A stretch of 64,000 nt of DNA from a virus. The stretch spans positions 1-64,000 of IMG/VR virus record IMGVR_UViG_3300042894_002372; one strand, 5' to 3'. The position numbers were made by a program, and so were the translations under genes. Below, piece after piece: positions 49,185-57,451 of the stretch. The notes beneath the pieces are model-generated. The model made no database searches. It was not told the origin of the DNA and was given only the letters and a program-made list of their open reading frames with translations. Each line of letters starts with the position of its first letter. Within the stretch, counting starts at the first letter, position 1.

Positions 49185-52100
49185 TTAACTCACTATTGGT
49201 AGCACAGTAACATCTGTGCCATAGCTGTAGCCATTGTCGGTCAACCACTGTGTGGCCACACGGTTAGCATCACGCTGTTGATTGCCTATGCCGGAAAATC
49301 TATGCAGTTCATTACCATCAGAATCTACAATCTTCCAAGCACCTGTAAATGCGCCTGGTACAGCTCGTTGTTGTGCTAGGTCTGCGGTGGATCCTGCCAC
49401 AGGTGTAGATGCCGTTTCTTCTGCTGGTTCAACTTGATAGTTGCCATCAAAGTCGTTTTCTCTGGCCCATAGTGCGGCTAACTCATTGGCTTTTGCTCTA
49501 GTGTTTTCTGCAGGACGGAAACGATATACTTCGCGATTTAATCCGTCAATAATTTTCCACTGTCCTGTTGGGCTTGTGGCTGTACGACCTGCGGCTATTG
49601 GCATGTCTAAGCCAACAATTCCAACTCCACCGACGGTACGTATGCCAAACATACGTTCAGCCTGACCTCGTTGTAGGCTATGTGGACCGTGTTCAATGTA
49701 ATCATTGAGGCGAACCAATGCCTCTTCATCATTGGTGATTCCATCAGCATCCTCTACTGAGTTGCCAGTTTGTTTGTTGTAGATTTCATATTTGGGAGTT
49801 TGCTCGGCAGGTGCTTCGCGAACAGGAACAGCTGACCAACCGTTGTTTCTGAAGAACTCTTCCTCGGTGGCACCACTGGTGTTTAAATTCCATTCTTTTC
49901 TGGCTTTTTTCATTGCTTCAAATTCAGTAGAAGCAACAACCTCTATACCCTGACTCTGATATGGAGAATCACTGCTACCAGTGACTTTCCAAACAAAGGT
50001 CTGCTGAGATTCTTCATATGGACGCAACGGTTTGGCAGTCATATCTTTAGCCGTGGCCCAATCTGGGTATTCTGCCCGGCCTTTTTCAATTGCTTCTTCC
50101 TTGCTGGTAGCAACAACTTCAACACTGGCACCAAAACCTGGGCGGCCCACACGCCACCAATATTTCTTACCTTCGGTTGGATCTTTTTTAATTTTGCGTT
50201 CTAGTTGTGCTTGTTTAACAAAACTACGCAAGGCAGCTGCAGGAATCTTGCCTGCCACATATTCACTGAAGTACTTGATAGTATCGTCACCCTTTTGATC
50301 CTGCGTCAACAACTTGTACAGTTTCTTCAAGTATTCTTCGCGATACATTTCGGGGTTCAGGGCCGCACTCATGGCCACTGTGAATCGCAACAGAGTGTTT
50401 TCGATCTTGTCAAAGTTTTCGTCCAACCAATCGCCACCGGGTGAGCGGAATTCAATGTGTCCGTCTTTGGTATTGATACTGGTATACTTGCTAGTAGCAC
50501 CTGAGTGTATGGCCTTGCTTGCCAAACTGTCCAGGTTGCCTTTCATTTTGTCCAGCAAACGTTCGGCTTCGTCAGGTTTAGTGCGCACTTGATCGCGTAC
50601 CAATTTCATTGCTGATTTAGCGTAGGTATTGCCAGCACGACCAAAGTTGTCCAGCACATACTCGTCGCCCATTAACAGGGCTAGTTTAACAAAGTCCAAG
50701 TTTTCTCTACTGTAGTTGGGTACAGATATGTTGATGTGCAGGCCTGTTGAATCATTGGTGTAGCAACCATATACCTTGGCCCACTTTTTAACCTTGTTCA
50801 AGTCACTTAATATATCGTCAATGGGCAAGGGTGGACTTACAAACTCCAGGCCTACATCATCGCTGTCATCGGCTTCTAAACTGCCATCAGGTTCCACAAT
50901 ATAATGTTGTGCAGTTGGGCTGGGTCTTGTTACCCCGCCACTGTGGTAGTTGCCGCTGGCTCGAACGTCACGTCCTATAGCATCTTGAAATTCGTTGGCA
51001 ACATCTTCGATACTGGCCTCACCGCCACCCTGTGAATACAAGTGAGGCCAATTTATATCATAATTGCTTTCAACGTCCTGCATGGTATTGATATTATTAT
51101 CTTCCAGCCATTCTGATTCTAAATCTGCATTTTGATTAAAATCTTCTTGAGCGGATTCACGTGCGGCATCATACCAGTAGTTGCCGTAGCCTTCTTCAAC
51201 AATTTTTTCGGCAGCATTGCGATATACTTGTCTATCGGGCTCTGGGTATTCACCGTAATCGCCGGGTTCTATACCTAGTATTTCTGCAATTTCATCTGCA
51301 CTGGCGTTTTCTTTAATGTAGTTGTAAACAAATTCAACTTCGTCTCCGTCCCAACGAGTATCAAACGACTCACTTAGCCATTCGTAATATTGATCCTGCA
51401 TCCGGTCACGCAGTCTAGTGACATCGCCGCGGCTGTTGTAATCTCCATCGTAGAAGAAATCATAAGCCTCCTGTATGCTACTAACACCTTCATCGTAACT
51501 GTAATCGGCTTCCATTTGACCGTCGTCATCGCCGCCTTCCACATTGGGCACAATCATTTCAAATTCCATGCCGGCAATAGCACCGGTCTTGGCCGCTTCA
51601 CGACGCAGGCTACCTGTGCTCATGTTGATTTCGAACAACTCATCTTCGTATATCAGCGGCAACTGCCCAGTTTCTTTAAACTCACGCAGTGCATTGGCCA
51701 AGCCGGTCATTAACAAGCCTGGTTGTCCTTGACTGTTGGTCTTTAGTCCTAGTTTGTTTGCTTCTTTACCCACAGCACCAGGACGTACATCTCGGGTCAG
51801 AGCCATGCTAAAGCGTGGATCCTTGGCCTGCTTCTTTGTGGGAATATATCCTGATGCTTCTGCTAAATCATCTGTTTGGCCGGCAGCAAAATGTTCCGGG
51901 TGCAGTTTGGCATAGTTACGCATGAGTACGCCGGCACGAGCATTGGCTTCGTTTTCGTATGGACTGCCAGTTTCGCCTGCGTCAGATCCCATGTCACTGC
52001 CATCACGTTCGTGTTGATGTTTGTGTGTGAGTTCATGTGCCACTGTGCGCAACACATCCATGATGTGTCGTTGTCCCCAGGCCACTTCTAACATTTTTTC

Positions 52101-53072
52101 ATTGTCGTTGTAGCGACCAAACGTCTTGTGCCGCACTGGCCACTGTGGATCTTTACGCAGGCGAACACGTGGCATCTGTTCAATTGTTAATTCTGCAACA
52201 CAAAACTCCACAAAGTCTGTGAGTATATCTTCATCTGACTTGGGTTCTTCATTCAAGAACATCTGTGTTGTGGGACTTACTCCGTCCCATGAAGCACCAA
52301 CATCTTCTGTGGCTTTGAATCCGTAGGTGAATTTAAATGGTTTATCGATTTCAATAGACCGTTCTTTAAGACTCAGTGCTCGATCTTTGGCAGCGGTTCT
52401 GGCATCATACAACTGTTGTATCACACCTTGTGAACGCAACATCTTGTACGCAATGTTTTCTGGACCCAGTTCACCATGCTGATCAAGTCCGGCTTGACGC
52501 ATCTTTTTAATCTTGGCAGCAGTGTTGGTTAGACGTTTTAGGTTGCCAGATTTCACTGCTGATTCAATACGATGCTTGATCACATCGTACTTGCTCTTGA
52601 CCGCAGTGTCGTTTATTGTGGAACGTTTTTTCAGTGGAATGTTGATCCAGTCGTTATTCAGCACACTGAATATGCCTTGACTCACTGCTGATTTGTTGGC
52701 GTTTTCCACATAGAGTTCTACATCGTAGCCACCAATTTTGATATTGTGTGTTTCGTTGTACTGAAACTTTTTAGCATCAAACAGCTCGCGATACACTTCA
52801 CTCACATCTGCTTCAGGCAGGTCAACTACCAAGTGCAAGTCTATGTCACTATGTGGAGTATATGTGTAACCAGCATTGCTGCCGGACAAGGTAATGTCTT
52901 TGACATTTAAGTCGCCAATCCCCAAACTTTGTTTAAAGTCTTCAGCAATTTTTAACAGCGTGGCCCGCACCTGTGGGCGCATTTTATTGCCCTGCCAGAT
53001 GCGTGGGTTTAACTGTTCATTAAATTTAACAGCGTCAGCAAGGTTGTAGGAATCTAGTTCAAGAATATTCAT
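49185..53072 (-). CDS. Giant multidomain protein: nucleotidyltransferase, metallopeptidase-like, amidoligase-like
   Basis: A 1295-residue protein; start at MNILELDSYNLADAV. Domains in order: nucleotidyltransferase (about 60-130, LSGSNAGYTYTPHSDIDLHLV, i.e. GS...DxD); metallopeptidase-like with HELTHKHQHERDGSD near 350; amidoligase-like (about 500-960: GMEFEMIVPN, GLEFVSPPLP, TGLHINISVPN, HIEFRSPGG); then several small repeated modules (WWRVGRPGFGASVEVVA, FVWKVTGSS, YEIYNKQTGNSVEDAD, and two WKI(I/V)D modules at the end). An effector polyprotein is likely. A terminator and a late-motif promoter precede it. Confidence 0.7.
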   Translation of the reverse strand: MNILELDSYNLADAVKFNEQLNPRIWQGNKMRPQVRATLLKIAEDFKQSLGIGDLNVKDITLSGSNAGYTYTPHSDIDLHLVVDLPEADVSEVYRELFDAKKFQYNETHNIKIGGYDVELYVENANKSAVSQGIFSVLNNDWINIPLKKRSTINDTAVKSKYDVIKHRIESAVKSGNLKRLTNTAAKIKKMRQAGLDQHGELGPENIAYKMLRSQGVIQQLYDARTAAKDRALSLKERSIEIDKPFKFTYGFKATEDVGASWDGVSPTTQMFLNEEPKSDEDILTDFVEFCVAELTIEQMPRVRLRKDPQWPVRHKTFGRYNDNEKMLEVAWGQRHIMDVLRTVAHELTHKHQHERDGSDMGSDAGETGSPYENEANARAGVLMRNYAKLHPEHFAAGQTDDLAEASGYIPTKKQAKDPRFSMALTRDVRPGAVGKEANKLGLKTNSQGQPGLLMTGLANALREFKETGQLPLIYEDELFEINMSTGSLRREAAKTGAIAGMEFEMIVPNVEGGDDDGQMEADYSYDEGVSSIQEAYDFFYDGDYNSRGDVTRLRDRMQDQYYEWLSESFDTRWDGDEVEFVYNYIKENASADEIAEILGIEPGDYGEYPEPDRQVYRNAAEKIVEEGYGNYWYDAARESAQEDFNQNADLESEWLEDNNINTMQDVESNYDINWPHLYSQGGGEASIEDVANEFQDAIGRDVRASGNYHSGGVTRPSPTAQHYIVEPDGSLEADDSDDVGLEFVSPPLPIDDILSDLNKVKKWAKVYGCYTNDSTGLHINISVPNYSRENLDFVKLALLMGDEYVLDNFGRAGNTYAKSAMKLVRDQVRTKPDEAERLLDKMKGNLDSLASKAIHSGATSKYTSINTKDGHIEFRSPGGDWLDENFDKIENTLLRFTVAMSAALNPEMYREEYLKKLYKLLTQDQKGDDTIKYFSEYVAGKIPAAALRSFVKQAQLERKIKKDPTEGKKYWWRVGRPGFGASVEVVATSKEEAIEKGRAEYPDWATAKDMTAKPLRPYEESQQTFVWKVTGSSDSPYQSQGIEVVASTEFEAMKKARKEWNLNTSGATEEEFFRNNGWSAVPVREAPAEQTPKYEIYNKQTGNSVEDADGITNDEEALVRLNDYIEHGPHSLQRGQAERMFGIRTVGGVGIVGLDMPIAAGRTATSPTGQWKIIDGLNREVYRFRPAENTRAKANELAALWARENDFDGNYQVEPAEETASTPVAGSTADLAQQRAVPGAFTGAWKIVDSDGNELHRFSGIGNQQRDANRVATQWLTDNGYSYGTDVTVLPIVS

Positions 53073-53073
53073 G

Positions 53074-53087
53074 ATTGTAATATTTAG
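53074..53087 (-). promoter_or_regulatory. Late-motif promoter for the giant protein
   Basis: Minus-strand CTAAATA (53081-53087) followed by TTACAAT, which also supplies a -10-like TACAAT; ATG at 53072. No good -35 was found. Confidence 0.5.
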
Positions 53088-53095
53088 CGCAAATG

Positions 53096-53122
53096 AAAAA
53101 GCCACTGGGCAAAGTGGCTTTT
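53096..53122 (-). terminator. Rho-independent terminator
   Basis: AAAAGCCACT and AGTGGCTTTT (10 bp) with a six-base loop. On the minus strand five T follow, placing it after the 53146-54048 gene; it may also work on the plus strand. Confidence 0.8.
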
Positions 53123-53145
53123 GGAATCGGAATTAAACTAGCAGT

Positions 53146-54048
53146 TTATTTCTTTTTGCTGGCTTTTTTGCTTGATGCCAACACCGTGGTTTCAGCCGGC
53201 GCAGGTACCGCGGCAGCTTTTGCGGCAGCTTGTCTTGCTTCCACCATTGGAGTAACATCAGTGATCAGTTTCTCTTGTGACTCGTGTGCGAATGTGTATG
53301 TGCCGGTGTGACGTAGTAACACACGTTTGTCAACCCAAACCCGGCCACCTAGGTCACGCCAGTTTTCACAGAATGTCCAGTCTTCACTGTAGTAACGGTT
53401 TTCACGCACTGCTGTGTCAAAGTAGGTTTTCATATAGGGGTTGAGTTCCACTGGCAGGCCAATGTCGTTGATAAACGGCTTGGTTGCAGGGTGTGCATTC
53501 AACTTGTCAAACACATGCCGTTTGACTAAAAAGAAGCCTGTACCTGTTTTACTAACTTCTTGCAGACCATCTGCACCTTCTTCTGCACCGTCAAATCCAT
53601 TCACACACCATTTGATTGGCAGGCTTTTCATTGGGTACAATCCACCAATCACATCCACATCACGGTTCAACATGACCAACAGGTGCCATGGCTCCCAGCC
53701 AATGTCAGCATCCACAAACATCAAGTGTGTTGAGTCAGGATTGGCCAAAAACTTGGCCACCATGGTGTTACGAGCACGACTGATCAAACTTTCGTTTGTG
53801 AGTGTTTCCATGGTCCAATCAATGCCCAACTGACGTGCAGTGTTTGACCATTTGATGTAGCTCATAAATGTTGACTCAGTCAACATACCGCCGTAACATG
53901 GCATACAAATGTGAACTCTTGTGGTTTTTAAGTAATCAATGTTTACTTGGATTTGTTGTTGCCCACCCACCTGTTGTGGTGTTGATGGAATTTCTGTTGT
54001 GGGCACAACATCTGGCATTTTGCCTGTTACGTTTTGTTCTTCAGCCAT
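53146..54048 (-). CDS. GT-A-type glycosyltransferase
   Basis: A 300-residue protein. THLMFVDADIGWEPWHLL contains the DxD motif near residue 120; RVHICMPCYGG opens the nucleotide-binding fold; GTGFFLVKRHVF and YSEDWTFCENWRDLGG are typical later parts. An N-terminal Pro/Gln-rich and a C-terminal Ala/Lys-rich tail look disordered. Single-gene unit: late motif GTAAATA at 54073-54079 with RBS AAGGA, and a terminator after it. Confidence 0.75.
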   Translation of the reverse strand: MAEEQNVTGKMPDVVPTTEIPSTPQQVGGQQQIQVNIDYLKTTRVHICMPCYGGMLTESTFMSYIKWSNTARQLGIDWTMETLTNESLISRARNTMVAKFLANPDSTHLMFVDADIGWEPWHLLVMLNRDVDVIGGLYPMKSLPIKWCVNGFDGAEEGADGLQEVSKTGTGFFLVKRHVFDKLNAHPATKPFINDIGLPVELNPYMKTYFDTAVRENRYYSEDWTFCENWRDLGGRVWVDKRVLLRHTGTYTFAHESQEKLITDVTPMVEARQAAAKAAAVPAPAETTVLASSKKASKKK

Positions 54049-54098
54049 GTTTTCCTTAAAAAGTTAGTCAGATATTTACTACCAGTTGCCTACCCAGG

Positions 54099-54983
54099 TT
54101 AAATTTCTACGGTGATTAATTCAAATTCGTTGGCACGTTCTTCATAGTTAATGTAACCACGTGGGTTGCACAAGATACGTGTAGAACCAATCCGGTAATC
54201 AAACACATGATGTGTATGACCGTGTGTCCACAGTTTAATTTGCGGATGATCTAATATGTAATCATCCATGTTGCTACTGTAGCCACCGTTCATGATCACA
54301 TCATCTGCATAGCGTGGATGTGTGCTCAATTTGCTGGGACTGTGATGTCCGCAAACCACAAACTTTTGGTCCGGCTTGCCCTCAATGATTTGCTGAATAT
54401 AACCTCGGAATTTTACATGTTCTTCCATGGCATCTTCGGGACTAAACTTTGCAGTACGAGTTTTGAAAATGGGTTTTTCACGGTTGTCTACCCCGTTGAT
54501 TTGCTCATAGTTCTTGTAGTTTACAACTCGGTTGGAGTTTTCAACACAGCGAAAGTCATTCATCATGCTGGTCATGTGATACAGAGTTATTCCGTCACCG
54601 TTGTTCATGTCTGTCCACAGTGTGCCACCGATAAAGGTAACATCGTTGATAACCTTGATTTCTTTTTCCAACAGGTAAACGTTTGGCAAGTAACCGAGCA
54701 CATTCTTTAAGTGTTTTTCTGTGTGGGCAAAGTCGCCGTTATAATGCTCATGGTTGCCCATGATGTAAATCACGTGTGGGAACTGTGCAGAACATCGTTG
54801 CATAAAATCGTGATAACGATTACTGCGGTATTCTGGTCCCATGATTCCGTGTGGATCATGCTGTGTCATGTCTTTGGCCACAAGAATATCTCCAGAAAGA
54901 ATTAGTACTTCTGCGTTGTTGTTATTGGTTAGGTCTAAGTCACCAAATTCCAGGTGAACATCACTTGCTACTGCTATCTTCAT
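54099..54983 (-). CDS. Calcineurin-like metallophosphoesterase
   Basis: A 294-residue protein with the full motif set: VASDVHLEFGD, ILSGDILVAKD, GNHEHYNGD, CGHHSPS and WTHGHTHHVFD. Two-metal hydrolase acting on phosphate mono- or diesters; substrate unknown. RBS ACGGAGT. Confidence 0.9.
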   Translation of the reverse strand: MKIAVASDVHLEFGDLDLTNNNNAEVLILSGDILVAKDMTQHDPHGIMGPEYRSNRYHDFMQRCSAQFPHVIYIMGNHEHYNGDFAHTEKHLKNVLGYLPNVYLLEKEIKVINDVTFIGGTLWTDMNNGDGITLYHMTSMMNDFRCVENSNRVVNYKNYEQINGVDNREKPIFKTRTAKFSPEDAMEEHVKFRGYIQQIIEGKPDQKFVVCGHHSPSKLSTHPRYADDVIMNGGYSSNMDDYILDHPQIKLWTHGHTHHVFDYRIGSTRILCNPRGYINYEERANEFELITVEI

Positions 54984-55000
54984 ACTCCGTACTCCGAGTA

Positions 55001-55756
55001 TTATCGATTATATGTTTTTTCGTCTATATAATCAGGGTTGATGTGTGTAAAATCAGCGTGGATGCTGTTTACTTGTTTTTCTAATTGTAACACATTCTCC
55101 AGCCACTCCACAACCTTGACATTGCCGATCTGACGCGATTCGCGAATATAATTTTGGGCCTGCTCAGAAATGCCTAATTTCTTATCAAACACTGCGCGGA
55201 TTGCTGAATCTGGTTGACCATACAAGTCAGCAATAACTTGATCTTTGTCACGGTCGTTGCCTTTGAGATACATTTTGCGTATTTCGGATGCAGAGTTAGC
55301 ATCAACTCCATTTACTTTAAAGTTGATAGTGGGAGTGATCACAACGTAGCCATGTTTGGTCATGGGCTTGATTGACTTTTTATTTTTGGGCAATGGTTGT
55401 AGATAACCTGGGGAGCCATCTTTTTTAGGAGCAAAGTTAAAACGTTCAGCATCCTTGGCACTCACAGCAAATACCAGCACTGTGTTGGCTTTTTCTTCGT
55501 CAGGAACAGCACTGGTAATTTCAACAGCTTGATATGGATTTTTTACATTGACAATGCGACTGGCAGGAATACCCAGTTTGGTCATCATCATTACCTTGTC
55601 GGAGTAACTGAACGGACTAGTAACAGGTGCTTGTACACCACTGGTAGCAATGTACACACTGGCATCGCCGTACTGTTTGTTCAGCCAATCGTAGCTGGCC
55701 TTATGGCCTTTATGAAATGGATGGAAACGTCCTGGGTAGATTACTAGATAATTCAT
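55001..55756 (-). CDS. Cytidylyltransferase-fold nucleotidylyltransferase
   Basis: A 251-residue protein with YPGRFHPFHKGHKASYDWL (HxGH motif) and NSASEIRKMYL (where the family has SSTxIR). Such enzymes join a nucleotide to a phosphorylated small molecule, for example NMN adenylyltransferases. The C-terminal 80 residues are a helical extension. A late motif CATAAATA with TATAAT overlapping the ATG precedes it (55757-55770). Confidence 0.75.
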   Translation of the reverse strand: MNYLVIYPGRFHPFHKGHKASYDWLNKQYGDASVYIATSGVQAPVTSPFSYSDKVMMMTKLGIPASRIVNVKNPYQAVEITSAVPDEEKANTVLVFAVSAKDAERFNFAPKKDGSPGYLQPLPKNKKSIKPMTKHGYVVITPTINFKVNGVDANSASEIRKMYLKGNDRDKDQVIADLYGQPDSAIRAVFDKKLGISEQAQNYIRESRQIGNVKVVEWLENVLQLEKQVNSIHADFTHINPDYIDEKTYNR

Positions 55757-55772
55757 TATAGCATATTTATGC

Positions 55773-56207
55773 TTACATGTTTTCTAGCAGCCACAGGTAA
55801 ATTGGTGTTGTAAATCGTAAACTCACATGACCATTACAGCCCATGTCACCAAAGAATTTGTCTTCAATAGGTGCTTGTGATCCGTTAAAACTGTGATGAT
55901 ACACACTTTGGTCAACAAACACCTGACCCAGTTCAATGTCATCAAATGCAACATTAGTAATGGACAACATTGCATCTTTGGTAATATTACCGTCGTCGTC
56001 TACAATAGTGTGCTCCGGAGTTTTATTTTTCATCACAAACTTAAACTCATGTTCGCCTTCGTCGTCGAGAATTTCTAAACTCACAGGCATCGGTTCTGTC
56101 ATGTGATCAATTGAAAGTAGCAAAACATCATCAAGCAACACTTCAAACCCCAGTGCGGCGGCATAGTCAGAGGAGGTGAGATCAAAAGAGACTGTTATTT
56201 TATCCAT
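55773..56207 (-). CDS. Beta-rich hypothetical structural-type protein
   Basis: A 144-residue acidic protein (KITVSFDLTSSDYAAALGF; EGEHEFKFVMKNKTPEHTI; YHHSFNGSQAPIEDKFFG). Probably a beta sandwich as in virion decoration or tail proteins. No family recognised. Confidence 0.6.
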   Translation of the reverse strand: MDKITVSFDLTSSDYAAALGFEVLLDDVLLLSIDHMTEPMPVSLEILDDEGEHEFKFVMKNKTPEHTIVDDDGNITKDAMLSITNVAFDDIELGQVFVDQSVYHHSFNGSQAPIEDKFFGDMGCNGHVSLRFTTPIYLWLLENM

Positions 56208-56216
56208 AATTATTCC

Positions 56217-56600
56217 TTAGTACGAAACTGTTACGTTGTTGATGTAAGCAGGGTTATTGTCATATTCTTCGAAGCTGGTTACTACTGCTTTTAACCAGGA
56301 AAAATTACCGGTCAAATTAACAGGGTATCTAAAGTCAGTTGCAGGTGTAGATCCATCACCGTATTCAAACACATCAAACCAGTTGGCATCAGCAGGATCA
56401 AAATCCAGTGTTGCTTGCAGGGTTATTTTACCCGGAAAGTTTTCAACAGTGATAAACACAGTTTCTAAACTGCCTTGCCCTTGGTAGTAGCCTACTGCTT
56501 TAACAGGATCGCTTTCAAAGTCAACAGTACTACCATCATAGTTGCCGCTGGGGGTGCCGGTCACTAGGTCGCTTAATAATGTCAACGTTGTGATAGTCAT
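56217..56600 (-). CDS. Hypothetical virion-type protein
   Basis: A 127-residue acidic beta-rich protein (TLTLLSDLVTGTPSGNYDGS; VFITVENFPGKITLQATLDF). The ending FSWLKAVVTSFEEYDN...INNVTVSY resembles a small structural protein of large phages. No catalytic motif. Confidence 0.6.
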   Translation of the reverse strand: MTITTLTLLSDLVTGTPSGNYDGSTVDFESDPVKAVGYYQGQGSLETVFITVENFPGKITLQATLDFDPADANWFDVFEYGDGSTPATDFRYPVNLTGNFSWLKAVVTSFEEYDNNPAYINNVTVSY

Positions 56601-56601
56601 G

Positions 56602-56766
56602 TTATGCTCGTTCCGCTTCTACGACAACCCCTGCACCAGCCAGTTCTTCTGCTACACTTTGTAGTGCTGTAACAATGTCTGCTGTGGCAATTTCGATGCC
56701 AGCATCTGTATCTTTGACCAATTTTGATAGTTTGATCACAACTATTTCTTCGTGTATTTTTGCCAT
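56602..56766 (-). CDS. Small conserved protein
   Basis: A 54-residue ORF (MAKIHEEIVVIKLSKLVKDT...GAGVVVEAERA). It fills the gap between two coding genes almost exactly. I recall a very similar N-terminus in other myoviruses. Function unknown. Confidence 0.65.
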   Translation of the reverse strand: MAKIHEEIVVIKLSKLVKDTDAGIEIATADIVTALQSVAEELAGAGVVVEAERA

Positions 56767-56776
56767 AGTATATTAC

Positions 56777-57451
56777 TTATGATTTTATGATCTGAATTGT
56801 GTTTTTTATCAAGCCGGGATATACCAAACTCAACATGGTCATCCAGCCAGTGTCCGTGTGATCCACAAAATAATACGACTCAGTCCAGCCTCGCCAATTA
56901 GTGTGCAATGTCCAGTCCTTCAATCCCGGACTTAATCTAATGCCTTCTTGCTTTTTTAACAAGTTGCTGATTGATCGTTTTTGCTGTTCGTTTACCACCA
57001 CTGATCTCAAGTAGGTGCGATGCGTGTATGCAGATTCTTTAAGACAGATAGTGTCTCTGGGACGATCAATCACTGCTTGTGTGTAGGTTAGATAACTAAG
57101 CCCTGACACTGTGTCTGTTATTTCAGAGAACAGTTCGGAATCATTGGTGTACACACGTACTTGATTGTATTCTATCACCACTTTGTGTTGATATTTGGTG
57201 TTGATCAACACATCACACATGCTGTGTAAATTTTTTACCACGTCATCTGTGATGGCCCGGTTTGCAGAATAGTAGTCTTGTAGTTTGTTTACCCACTCTC
57301 TACGCACTGATACAACGTGATCAATTGCATCATGGTCAAGTTTACGCAGGCATCCTGCTTCCCGCAGCCGGCCATACATGCAGTATCGGTATTGATCGTA
57401 AAACAACCGATCTTTACTTACATCATTGAATGTTGGGATTGAATTGGTCAA
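56777..57451 (-). CDS. Conserved phage hypothetical protein
   Basis: A 224-residue basic protein with FYDQYRYCMYGRLREAGCLRKLDHDAI and a C-terminal LSPGLKDWTLHTNWRGWTESYYFVDH. Known to me from other large phages, role unassigned. Its start overlaps the clpA 3' end by 29 bases. Confidence 0.65.
   Translation of the reverse strand: MTNSIPTFNDVSKDRLFYDQYRYCMYGRLREAGCLRKLDHDAIDHVVSVRREWVNKLQDYYSANRAITDDVVKNLHSMCDVLINTKYQHKVVIEYNQVRVYTNDSELFSEITDTVSGLSYLTYTQAVIDRPRDTICLKESAYTHRTYLRSVVVNEQQKRSISNLLKKQEGIRLSPGLKDWTLHTNWRGWTESYYFVDHTDTGWMTMLSLVYPGLIKNTIQIIKS

Noticed and set aside
53073-53105. 11-residue extension of the giant protein
   Set aside because: It runs through the late-motif promoter and into the terminator.
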